A stretch of DNA of 64,000 nt from Paraburkholderia phytofirmans PsJN (lineage in GTDB: Bacteria; Pseudomonadota; Gammaproteobacteria; Burkholderiales; Burkholderiaceae). Under the pieces are notes generated by a model. That model made no database searches. It had not been told where the DNA came from and saw only the letters and a list, made by a program, of their open reading frames with translations. This document shows, in pieces, positions 45,256-53,666 of this stretch. The translations under genes and the position numbers were made by a program. The stretch lies in the NCBI RefSeq assembly GCF_000020125.1, contig NC_010676.1:3100001-3164000 (forward strand). The letters run 5' to 3'. Position 1 is the first letter of the stretch. Each line of letters starts with the position of its first letter.

Positions 45256-45287
45256 GAGGCGTGCGGCATGGCCGCCCGCCTCTGCTT
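45256..45287. terminator. Hairpin between SDR and porin genes
   Basis: GAGGCG-T-GCGGC pairs with GCCGC-C-CGCCTC around ATG, followed by TGCTTTTG on the plus strand. It serves the convergent pair. Confidence 0.65.
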
Positions 45288-45290
45288 TTG

Positions 45291-46370
45291 TCAAAAGTTA
45301 TGGCGAATGCCGATCGTTGCTCCAGTCGTCGTGCCTTGCAAGCCATATAACGCGTAGCCGATGGCGAGACCGCTATTCATCGCACCACGGTTGTTGATCG
45401 CTGCCACCTGCGCATAGAGTGCGGTTCGCACGGACAATGAATAAACAGTGCCTATCGCACCCATGATCGACGAATTCGCCGAATCGTTTTGGTCCATTCT
45501 GTAGTACACGCCACCGTTCAGGTTCAGCGCGGGCGTCGCATTCCAATCCACGCCCAGACCATAAAGGTTCGAGTTGAACGATCCTGCGACCTTGTAATTG
45601 ACGAACTGCGCCTTTGCGGAGACGGCACCGAACTTGTAGACCGTGCCGACAGTGCGGCCTGAGAATTGAAGCGTCGTTGGAATAGGCGTTGACACCGTTC
45701 CGCCGCCGATTCCCGAATACAACGCCGCATTGACCATGAAGTTGCCGTTCTGGTATTTCAGGCTTGCGGAATACTGCCTGCCGGCCTGATAGTCGCCAGG
45801 CTTTCCGCCCAAAGCGACAAGCGCGCTGCCTTCAAACCCTCCAATAGAGGGGCTCGCGTAGGAAATTCCATTGGCGTTGAATGCGCCGGTGCCCAGCACG
45901 TTATTGACGTAATTGACGAGGCCGCTGCCGAACTGCGAAAACCCTCGCGGGTCAGTCTCAAATAAGGCCAAGAAGAATGGCGAGAATTGCAGGCCGAATT
46001 TCGCTTGACCATAAGGACCCGCCAATGCGACAAATGCCTGGCGCCCGAACAGATTTCCATTGGAATTTTTGAAACCTCCATCCATCAGGTTGACACCGCT
46101 TTCGAGGGTGAAAAGAACCTTGGTTCCTCCGCCAATGTTCTCGACACCTCGCAGTCCGAATAACGTGGGTGAAGCCCCGCTGTCGATGACCGACAGTTGA
46201 CGTCCGCCATTCCTGCCGCTTTTCACGTCGAATGTCCGGCTTGTGTACAGGAGGCCGGCGTCAAGACGACCGTATAGCGTGACGCTGCTTTGCGCGCACG
46301 CGCTCTCTATGACGAATATCGCGCCGATGCACGCAGTCAGCCTTGCCATGCATCTAAAAAGTCGATTCAT
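45291..46370 (-). CDS. General porin (Gram-negative porin, OmpC-like)
   Basis: This is a 359-residue porin with a signal peptide ending at ESACAQ and the first-strand motif SSVTLYGRLDAGLLYTSR. The GLRGVENIGGGTKVLFTLESG block and terminal phenylalanine (RHNF) follow. It differs clearly from the other two porins in the window. It sits at the head of an accessory stretch with a sulfatase and hydrolases, so it may serve uptake of their substrates; that is inference. The upstream 140 nt are AT-rich. Confidence 0.92.
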   Translation of the reverse strand: MNRLFRCMARLTACIGAIFVIESACAQSSVTLYGRLDAGLLYTSRTFDVKSGRNGGRQLSVIDSGASPTLFGLRGVENIGGGTKVLFTLESGVNLMDGGFKNSNGNLFGRQAFVALAGPYGQAKFGLQFSPFFLALFETDPRGFSQFGSGLVNYVNNVLGTGAFNANGISYASPSIGGFEGSALVALGGKPGDYQAGRQYSASLKYQNGNFMVNAALYSGIGGGTVSTPIPTTLQFSGRTVGTVYKFGAVSAKAQFVNYKVAGSFNSNLYGLGVDWNATPALNLNGGVYYRMDQNDSANSSIMGAIGTVYSLSVRTALYAQVAAINNRGAMNSGLAIGYALYGLQGTTTGATIGIRHNF

Positions 46371-46509
46371 TATCTCCTCACATATTATGGACAGCTAATC
46401 ATATAATTTAAAATCGTCATAAATATTTCGCGCTTGCTACCGGCCTATGCGGAGGCTTCGGCTTGCGGGTATTGGCCGTCTTTGTGTACGTTAGCCGTGC
46501 CGGCGGCTT

Positions 46510-48317
46510 CTACGCGTGCGAATGAAACTCAAACTGTACTTTGCCGTCACGGATCGGCATACCGTCCACTCCGTCCTTACCGATTTCGGCATCAATGAGC
46601 AAGTTCAGTTTTTCGTTCATGGCGAGCAATAGCCCTTCGTGATGCCTGGGTTCGAGCGCAAGATTGCGCAGTTCATGCGGGTCGCTCTCGAGGTCGTACA
46701 GCTCGACATCGTTATGTGCGAATAACTCATCGACATTGCGCGGCAAGTTGAAATCCATCAGCGAGAAATAACGGCTGAATCTATATCTACCGTCATACAC
46801 GCTGCGGATCGCACCGCGCTTTCCGAAATCCGGTTGCTGCGCCCGAATTCTGCGATGAATCTCTTCCGGCGGAGTCTTTCTGTCGAAAAGCATGCTCAGC
46901 TCCCTGAGCATCCACTCGCTGTCGTAATAGAGGAGCATTGCGTAGCAGAACAATGCGGCTGGACGAACTGCGTCGATTGGGGAGTTTTCGGGTGAACGCA
47001 GCAGTGGAACGAGGCTCGATCCCTTTAACGCCTTTCCTCCGATTCGTGCGGCGTCCTTTGTATCCATGCCTGTCAAGTCGAGCAAGGTCGGCACGAGATC
47101 GATGTGTGACGTCAGGGAACGACACACCTGTCCGCCCGGATAGGCCGGGTGCCGGATTACAAGCGGCACATGATTCTGCTCGCGATATGCGGTCGCCCCT
47201 TTCCCGACGAGTTGGTGGGCGCCGACGTGGTCGCCATGATCCGAACTCATAACGACGATAGTATTGTCGTCAAGATTCAAATCGACGAGCGCATCGAGCA
47301 ATCGCTCAATATGGCGGTCGCAATCGCGAATGCAATTGAAGTAATAGTCCTGGTAGACTTTGATGCGCTCATCATTGAACGGATACCCGCCTACGAGATT
47401 GGCATGAGCCGTGTTGTACATTCCGTGCGCGACTGGACGTCCTGGCGCGTCATACGGTTGGCGCCGGGAGCCGGAAAGAGGTTCGTTCCAACGCGCATCG
47501 TAGATCGCATCACGTGGCGGCCTTGCATTGCCAAGCAGCGGATGACGGCGATTCTGCAAGTCATCGTTTCCCTGATCGGTATCGACGAACATGACGTCAT
47601 GCGGATTGACAAGATTCACTGCCAGAAACCAGGGCTTGCTATTCTCGGAGTGTTGCCTGAGCCAGCTCACGGCGGCGCCTGCGGTGATACCGTCGTAATC
47701 GTAACCGCCTCGTACCATGCCAATGAGATCTCCGACACCGAAATAGTCGTCGAAACCATAGTCCTGCATCGACTTGTTATAAGCGTTGACCGGTGCGGTA
47801 TATGGGCTGGCCGTTTCGTGCAGACTCTTGCTGAGATGCCATTTCCCCAGATAAGCGGCGCGATAGCCTGCGTCGCGCATCATATGGCCAATGTACGAAT
47901 GCCGGTGGGCATATCGGGTTGCCACGGCAAGCCCGCATTGTCGAACACACCAGTTTGCGACGTGTGCAATCCCGTATAGATCGTGGAGCGCGAAGGAGAA
48001 CACACGCAGGCCGCGATCTGGTGATTCGCGAATGTTATTCCGTGGCGCTTTAACCGTTCGCGGCCCGGTACAGGGAACGGCCAGTTTTCGAAGTGACGTT
48101 CCTGGTCCGTAAGAATAAACAGAATGTTGTACCCTTTCGGCGGCATGGCAGGCGCGGGCGCCGCAGTAAGCCTGTTCGCGGCAGGCCGGTCGGAAGTGGC
48201 ATTCGCGAAAGCCGGCAGATCGACTCCCGCAGATGCGACCGCGGCACTCGCGACTTTCAGAAAATGACGGCGTCCCGCATCACTAGGGCCGGACGCGTGA
48301 TTATCCTGTTCATTCAT
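46510..48317 (-). pseudogene. Tat-exported sulfatase, split by a -1 frameshift
   Basis: Together the two frames encode about 600 residues of an arylsulfatase/choline-sulfatase-like enzyme. The first part (48317 to 47880) has a twin-arginine leader (GRRHFLKVASAAVASAG), the metal-binding NILFILTDQER and the formylglycine motif CSPSRSTIYTG. It ends ...MPTGIRTLAI-stop. The second part continues in the next frame with YIGHMMRDAGYRAAYLGKWHL and SSDHGDHVGAHQLVGKG to HSHA. One missing A near 47889-47895 (ACAATT read as ACATT) would restore R-T-I-G-H, the usual sequence. The rest is intact, so the break is recent or a sequencing error. Base use is less GC-rich than the neighbours. Confidence 0.82.
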
Positions 48318-48434
48318 GGTTGTCTTTTGGATGGCGCATGTCTCTTACGCCATCGTTTCCGAATGGAATGCGATTGATGTTATAGAGAACTCGTCTCCAC
48401 CATTTGGTAATAATCTAAATGGTTTGTGCTCGCG

Positions 48435-49178
48435 CTAATCCCGGCCGGCCTGGATAATCTTCTCGGCGAGACCGGCAGGATTCGAGAACATGACCTGGTG
48501 GCTGCCGCTCATGTGCACGACGCGGCAAGGAAAAAGACGCTCCGCGAAGCGCGGGAACCATGCGTACTGTCCTGGCGGCATTGCTACATCCGCTTGAGCA
48601 TTCAGGTAGGTCTTCGGAATCTGCAGCTTGTCGAAGCTCTTCAATGGAACCTTATCGGTAAGCATCCGATAAGGTTCCGGGCACAACAGGCCGTAAGTAT
48701 GCCTTGCAGTGGCCTCGTCCGCGTCGCCGATAAAGCTGTCTCGCCAGACCTGATACGGAAGCACCACGCAGTTGTCTCCGCGCTCCTCTGCAATTGCGTC
48801 CATCATCAGGTTGTACGTCGGCGGCGACACATCGGCCACGCTTTCGCCGTCCTTCAGCACGAACGCGTTCCAGTAGACGAGGCGCCTGATAAGCTCGGGA
48901 ACTTCTTCGGCGACTCGAGAAATAATCGATCCGCCGAAGCTGTGCGCCACCAGCACAATATTCTTCAACTCATTGCGCCGGATGTATTCGACGATGGAAG
49001 CCACCCCGTCTGCGTGGCCGACATCACGCTCGCCCGGCTGGGCGTTGTACGCATGCCCTGCCACAGTCGGAGTATGGACTTCGTGCCCGGCAATCCTGAG
49101 GCTCTCGGCGACAGGCGCCCACAGGTCCCCATAGTGCCAGGCGCCGTGAACGAGTACGAACGTATATCCCCTTTCCAT
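48435..49178 (-). CDS. Alpha/beta hydrolase (esterase EstC / methylesterase-like)
   Basis: This 247-residue serine hydrolase has the oxyanion motif FVLVHGAWHYGDLW and the nucleophile elbow VAHSFGGSII. The catalytic His is in HMSGSHQVMFSNP near the end. It resembles the compact plant salicylate methylesterase/hydroxynitrile lyase-like group. A GGTGAAA ribosome site precedes the ATG. It lies between a decayed remnant and the broken sulfatase, all leftward, so it could be a survivor of a larger catabolic operon. The substrate is unknown. Confidence 0.87.
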   Translation of the reverse strand: MERGYTFVLVHGAWHYGDLWAPVAESLRIAGHEVHTPTVAGHAYNAQPGERDVGHADGVASIVEYIRRNELKNIVLVAHSFGGSIISRVAEEVPELIRRLVYWNAFVLKDGESVADVSPPTYNLMMDAIAEERGDNCVVLPYQVWRDSFIGDADEATARHTYGLLCPEPYRMLTDKVPLKSFDKLQIPKTYLNAQADVAMPPGQYAWFPRFAERLFPCRVVHMSGSHQVMFSNPAGLAEKIIQAGRD

Positions 49179-49217
49179 TTTTTCACCTTTGATTCAAGAG
49201 CAACGATTATTGAATGT

Positions 49218-49440
49218 TCAATTAATGTTGAAGAACCTGAGCGCATTCCCGCCAAGTGTCCTCTGCTTTGCCTGCTCGCTCAGATCGGGATGTACTGCGG
49301 CATTCTGCCGCCGAGTTCGAACGAGATATCCTTCACGCCGTCGGCGACGTTCTTCATGATCGCGGGCCTGTGCGTGACGCACTCGTGAGCCGTAATAGCC
49401 GCTCAGTACGTGCGGCGCCAGCCGATTCTGCAATCACAGT
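49218..49440 (-). pseudogene. Relic: aldehyde dehydrogenase fragment joined to an amidohydrolase tail
   Basis: Three reading frames hold pieces of known families. Frame one gives LTSASRTG (49367-49392), and frame two gives AIMKNVADGVKDISFELGG followed by RMPQ (about 49295-49365). Together they match the aldehyde dehydrogenase FTGS-x-x-G to LELGGK block. A third frame gives LSEQAKQRTLGGNALRFFN (49221-49290), the usual end of an amidohydrolase (LGGNA). Stops and shifts interrupt all of them, so nothing functional is made. A perfect LysR-type box lies 75 nt upstream. Confidence 0.6.
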
Positions 49441-49514
49441 GTCTCCTCCCAGATGAAGGTGTGAGCAGAAGTCTATGAGCAGCATGCGAGAAACGAAAAT
49501 CACGGTTCCGTCGT

Positions 49515-49539
49515 TGGGTATGCGAAAGATGCATACCCA
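49515..49539 (-). promoter_or_regulatory. LysR-type operator, perfect inverted repeat
   Basis: TGGGTATGC, a 7-nt spacer (GAAAGAT) and GCATACCCA make a perfect 9-bp dyad with the T-N11-A core that LysR regulators bind. It lies between lysR (ends 49570) and the relic gene, in position to drive the leftward genes. Confidence 0.65.
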
Positions 49540-49569
49540 CGCGCGCCCCGTCAGACTTTTAGCCCCCGG

Positions 49570-50535
49570 CTAGCCGATTTCGTGCGTCGTTTCGGTGGCC
49601 ACGCGGCGCAGGCATTCTATGAACGCGAGGCACGCGGCGCTATGTTGCTTGTTCGAGCGCACTGAGAAACCGATCGTGCCAAACGCGCCCGTTTCGGGCA
49701 GATCGAGGATGCGCAAAACACCCGCAGCTTCGAACTGGCGGGCTGCTACGCGGGGCATCAGCGCAACCCGCTGCGTTTCCAGCAACAACCCGATATTGGT
49801 CAGCAGCGAAAGCGATTCGACAATGTCGACCGGCAACGGCAAGCCGGCTGCGCGAAACAAGTGCTCCGCCGCGAGCCGCGACGGCGAATCGGGCGTAGGC
49901 AAAATCCACGGCGAATCCGCCAGCTGGGACAAATGCTCGATGCGGCAACTCGACGCACTGAAGCCCTTACCGACCACGACACACATCGATTCCTCGAAGA
50001 GCACTTCGTGGGTCAATGGAAAAGCGTTCGCGATGGGCAATTCCTGTTCGGGCAGACGGCCGACCACGACGTCGAGATCGCCGGTGGCGAGCGCAGGAAA
50101 GAGTTGTGCGGTGGTGCCCTCACGCACCGTCACGAGCACCCTGGGCGAACGCGCCTTGAGAGCCGTGATTGCATGCGGGAGCAACCGCGCCGAAGCCGAG
50201 ATCAAAGTGCCGGCGACCACGTGACCACTCGTGCCGAGTCGAAAGTCATTCACCTCGTCCGTCATGTAACGAATCTCGGCCATCAGCGACTTCACGCGCC
50301 GCCCGAGCAGCGCGCCCAGATCGGTCGGAACGACGCCGCGATTTGACCGGAGAAATAGCGCTTCGCCGAAATACGACTCCAGTTCCTGGATCACTCTGGT
50401 CACGGCTGGCTGCGTGAGGCTCAATTCGTTGGCAGCGCGCATGACCGACCGCGTTTCGAGTACGCGGTCGAAGATCATCAACTGATTCAGCTTCAGACGG
50501 CGAACCAGAGAGTTTTCGCTGATCGGTTTTTCCAT
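49570..50535 (-). CDS. LysR-type regulator (GbpR/PcaQ-like)
   Basis: This 321-residue LysR regulator starts MEKPISENSLVRRLKLNQLM. The winged helix is RSVMRAANELSLTQPAVTRVIQELES. The effector domain is complete. The sequence resembles the GbpR/PcaQ subgroup, which controls sugar or aromatic catabolism. The ATG at 50535 is chosen; a long open extension upstream has no family similarity. The dyad at 49515-49539 just after it is its probable target, but the gene next to that site is a relic. Confidence 0.88.
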   Translation of the reverse strand: MEKPISENSLVRRLKLNQLMIFDRVLETRSVMRAANELSLTQPAVTRVIQELESYFGEALFLRSNRGVVPTDLGALLGRRVKSLMAEIRYMTDEVNDFRLGTSGHVVAGTLISASARLLPHAITALKARSPRVLVTVREGTTAQLFPALATGDLDVVVGRLPEQELPIANAFPLTHEVLFEESMCVVVGKGFSASSCRIEHLSQLADSPWILPTPDSPSRLAAEHLFRAAGLPLPVDIVESLSLLTNIGLLLETQRVALMPRVAARQFEAAGVLRILDLPETGAFGTIGFSVRSNKQHSAACLAFIECLRRVATETTHEIG

Positions 50536-50860
50536 GACGACCTTTGCCTGCCGATTGAAGTTGCACACATGACCTGCCGGTGCGTGAGCTTTCTGACTCG
50601 CGCGATGACTGTCGCTGGGGCGCAGAATACAGGAGGCAAGAAGCGTTTTCCGATCATGGGCCGCTATCGGTCGGCTTGAACGCGGCGAGCGGATCGACTC
50701 GGCACCGAAGCAACCCGCAGACGCCCGGTTGTTTTGGCACGCGTGGAAGGTTCCGTCGCCGCGCCTGGAAAAGCGTGTCGGCGCGCGCTGTCGAACTTGG
50801 GCGCAGGGCGTTGAGTCCGCTGGACGGCAAGCCGAAACGCAACGCGCGGCTTGATGCGGA
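50536..50860. other. Intergenic region upstream of the LysR gene, 325 nt
   Basis: No gene is recognised here. Several frames stay open because the DNA is GC-rich, but none shows family similarity or a ribosome site. It should contain the LysR promoter and the 3' end of the Ala/Lys-rich gene's transcript. Confidence 0.45.
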
Positions 50861-51433
50861 TCAGTGAAGGATCGGCGGCAGCGAACCGCTGCTGGCAGTA
50901 GCGGGATTGCTCGTTGCGTTCGCCGGATTGGCGCTAACGTTTGCGGATGAGTTTGCGGATGAGGCCGGCGCATTCACGTGAGATGCAGCCGGTTTCGCCG
51001 TGGCGGTTTTCGCCGCGACCTTGGCCATTTGCGGATGAGCCTGACGAGCCGGGACCACCAGATTTGCGCGCACGACCTTGCCCTGCCCCGCTTTCGTCTG
51101 GACCAGCTCCGCGTGCGACTTTTTACCCTGCGCGCCCTTGGCGGCCACCTTGTTCACGCCGGCATGCGCCGCGGGCTGATTACCGTGCGCTGTCGCCGTT
51201 GCGGCGTGCTTCGAGACGGCCTTCGCAGCGGACGTTGAAATGGCCTTGGATGCCTTATGCGAGCCCGCATCAGACTTGACCTTGGCCGCCCCCGGCTTCG
51301 TCTTTGTCTGGCTGGCGACATGCCCGCTCGCCTCGGGCGGATTCCACACTTCGGCGTAACCGGCGGCCGTCGCCGCGCCCGACACACACCACACGGCAAG
51401 CGCCGCTCCTGCTGCTACTGCTCGAACGCCCAT
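50861..51433 (-). CDS. Exported Ala/Lys-rich low-complexity protein
   Basis: This 190-residue protein has a signal peptide (AVAAGAALAVWCVSGAATAA, cleavage near residue 24). A short conserved-looking start follows (GYAEVWNPPEASG). The rest is almost all Ala, Lys, Ser, Val, Thr, His and Asn, with histone-H1-like AAK repeats and an Asn/Ala/Ser tail. It should be disordered and strongly basic in the periplasm or outside. I do not recognise a family. It diverges from the toxin-antitoxin pair across 112 AT-rich bases. Confidence 0.7.
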   Translation of the reverse strand: MGVRAVAAGAALAVWCVSGAATAAGYAEVWNPPEASGHVASQTKTKPGAAKVKSDAGSHKASKAISTSAAKAVSKHAATATAHGNQPAAHAGVNKVAAKGAQGKKSHAELVQTKAGQGKVVRANLVVPARQAHPQMAKVAAKTATAKPAASHVNAPASSANSSANVSANPANATSNPATASSGSLPPILH

Positions 51434-51545
51434 CTCCTGCTTCTCCTGATCTTCGATTTTTCGACGAGCGAGGATTATATTCTCTTGTAAAAATCCATAT
51501 TTAGACTAATATAAATTCCAAGTACAAATTAGGACTTATCTGTTC

Positions 51546-51983
51546 ATGGCTCACGCTGCCCGTGCCACTCAACCCGAAGCGCCGATTCGTCGGCCGGCTT
51601 CGGAACCCACGCTAACGGAAATGTCCGCGGCGGGTCTACGCGCGTTCTTCAACATTGCGCGCGACTGGGACCTGAGCGCGGAAGAACAGATCGTGCTGCT
51701 CGGTTCGCCGGGCCGCTCCACCTATTTCAAATGGAAGGCGGCGCCTGAAACGGCCCGTCTCGGGCGCGACACGCTCGAACGCCTGTCGCTGCTGCTCGGC
51801 ATCTACAAGGCATTGCAGATCCTGCTGCCGCAGGCCAGCGCCGCCGACACCTGGATCAAACGCCCCAATAGCGCGCCGCCGTTCGGCGGCCGCCGCGCGC
51901 TGGACCGCATGCTGGCGGGCAACATCAGCGACCTCGTGGCCGTGCGCCAGTATCTCGACGCAATTCGAGGCGGCTGGGCGTGA
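51546..51983 (+). CDS. Xre/MbcA/ParS-family antitoxin (DUF2384)
   Basis: This 145-residue protein has an N-terminal Xre-like helical DNA-binding part (LRAFFNIARDWDLSAEEQIVLLG). The C-terminal toxin-binding DUF2384 domain follows, ending RRALDRMLAGNISDLVAVRQYLDAIRGG. Such proteins neutralise RES toxins and repress their own promoter. Its stop overlaps the toxin's GTG start by 4 nt. The 112-nt upstream gap is AT-rich and suitable for autorepression. Confidence 0.92.
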   Translation: MAHAARATQPEAPIRRPASEPTLTEMSAAGLRAFFNIARDWDLSAEEQIVLLGSPGRSTYFKWKAAPETARLGRDTLERLSLLLGIYKALQILLPQASAADTWIKRPNSAPPFGGRRALDRMLAGNISDLVAVRQYLDAIRGGWA

Positions 51984-52681
51984 CACAACCGCTTTGGCAG
52001 GACCGCTGGCGCACGGCGCCGCTCGATTGGTCGCCCGCGTATCGCGTGATTCCGACGCGCTTTCCGGCCGTCAATCTATTCGACCGGGTCGCCTCGCCGG
52101 AAGATTTCGACGCGCTATACGCGCTCGAAGCCATGACCAACGACCGCCTGCGCACCGAAGTCGGCGAACTCGATCTGGTGCCGCGCGAGGAGCGCCGCTT
52201 CGGACCGGGCTACGGGCCGATCATGGCCGCGTTGACACATCTGAATCCGCTCGGCAGCCGTTTCTCGGACGGCACGTACGGCGTGTTTTATTGCGCCCGC
52301 TCACGCGCCACCGCGATCGCCGAAACGCGTTATCACACGGGGAAATTTCTGGAGGCAACCGCCGAGCCGCCCATGCGCCAGCAGATGCGTCTCTATACCG
52401 TCGTTGCGCAAGGCAACGTGGTGGACATTCGCGACGACACGTCGGTGGATCTCACGGTGCTGTCGCCGGACGACTACCTGGCCGGACAGTCGCTTGGCCG
52501 GAGCGTCCGCGAGGCGGGTGCGCCGGGTATCGTGTATCCGTCGGTTCGGGATGACGGCGGTGAGTGTCTCGCCGCTTTCAAAACCACGCTGCTACGCGAC
52601 TGCCATCACGCGGCGTATCTGGAATACAACTGGAACGGCACGAGCGTGGATATGGTGTTCGAACTCAGCCAGGTCGGCTGA
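51980..52681 (+). CDS. RES-domain toxin (NAD+ phosphorylase/ADP-ribosyltransferase-like)
   Basis: This 233-residue protein has the RES domain. The key regions are AYRVIPTRFPAVNLFDR (Arg), GSRFSDGTYGVFYCARSRATAIAE (Arg, Tyr, Glu) and VYPSVRDDGGECLAAF (Ser). RES toxins such as MbcT and Res degrade NAD+, and ParT modifies a synthetase. Which of these applies is unknown. The start is GTG, overlapping the antitoxin stop (GTGA). With about 50 residues before the domain it belongs to the longer RES type. Confidence 0.92.
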   Translation: MTQPLWQDRWRTAPLDWSPAYRVIPTRFPAVNLFDRVASPEDFDALYALEAMTNDRLRTEVGELDLVPREERRFGPGYGPIMAALTHLNPLGSRFSDGTYGVFYCARSRATAIAETRYHTGKFLEATAEPPMRQQMRLYTVVAQGNVVDIRDDTSVDLTVLSPDDYLAGQSLGRSVREAGAPGIVYPSVRDDGGECLAAFKTTLLRDCHHAAYLEYNWNGTSVDMVFELSQVG

Positions 52682-52784
52682 TCGCGTGGTCTGAATGGCC
52701 GGTGAGTAGCTGATGCGCGGCCGGCATGTCCCATGTTCTGGGGCAACACGCGGCAGACGTTCGGCCGGCTCTGGCTGCCCGCCG

Positions 52785-53522
52785 TCAAGGCAGCGCCAGC
52801 GCCGCCGCGCCTTCCGCGCGCGCCTCTTCGGTTGAGACCGACCAGCGCCTCAGCGCGAGCGGCTCCACGATCGTAAGCTTGCCGCCCGGCCCGAACGCAC
52901 CCGTGTCGATGAACAACTGCGAGCCGACCTGCTTGATGTCGCGCATCGGCGTGTGGCCGCAATAAGTCAGCGAGAGGCCACGCTGCCGCTGCGGATCGCC
53001 ATTGCCCAGCGCCAGGTCGCGGCCCCACAGCAATCGCTGGCGGGTTTCGTCGGAGAAATTTCCCGCGTCCAGTTCCGCGTCCGAGCCAAAAAATTCGGCA
53101 TGCAGAACATTGAATCGCTCCTTGCCGCTGCCTACCACGCGCACAAGCGGCAACCCGCGCAAAACTTCCGCGTAGTGCTGCAAGCGTTCATCGGACAATT
53201 GCGCTGCCCAGATGCCGCCGATTCCATACCACCACTGGCGCCGCAAGCGTCCGTCGGCGACGGCGCACAGCGTGTCCTCGTGATTGCCGAGCACAGGGAA
53301 AAACCACGGCTTGTCGAGCAACGCCAACGCCAGTTCGGAATGCTCGCCGCGGTCCACCAGATCGCCGACCGAAAACAGCCGGTCCCGCGTCGGATCGAAC
53401 GTGATCACGCTCAGCAGATAGCGCAGTGCATCGACGCAGCCATGCAGATCGCCGACCACGAAGTCGCGGCCGCTCGGGTTGGCTGGGTGATGCTGAACGG
53501 AATTGACGAGTACGGTAGCCAT
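52785..53522 (-). CDS. PPP-family metallophosphatase (ApaH/PrpA-like)
   Basis: This 245-residue phosphatase has the metal-binding motifs DFVVGDLHGCVDAL, FSVGDLVDRGEHSELALAL and PVLGNHED in order. The later GHTPM supplies a further His. The layout fits bacterial PrpA-type protein phosphatases or diadenosine tetraphosphatases. I prefer the ATG at 53522; seven more in-frame residues from 53543 are possible and no ribosome site decides. It stands alone and its substrate is unknown. Confidence 0.87.
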   Translation of the reverse strand: MATVLVNSVQHHPANPSGRDFVVGDLHGCVDALRYLLSVITFDPTRDRLFSVGDLVDRGEHSELALALLDKPWFFPVLGNHEDTLCAVADGRLRRQWWYGIGGIWAAQLSDERLQHYAEVLRGLPLVRVVGSGKERFNVLHAEFFGSDAELDAGNFSDETRQRLLWGRDLALGNGDPQRQRGLSLTYCGHTPMRDIKQVGSQLFIDTGAFGPGGKLTIVEPLALRRWSVSTEEARAEGAAALALP

Positions 53523-53666
53523 GAGTCCATGATAATGCGGCATCCGCGTTTCGTATGCGCGCTGGCCATCGTTTCCTGGCGCCGTGGAGGCCGGGAATGA
53601 CGCAAATCATCGCAAAAGCGGCCTGTTTTCGGCAGGCCTTACCGGAAACACCCGTCTGCTTAGTCA

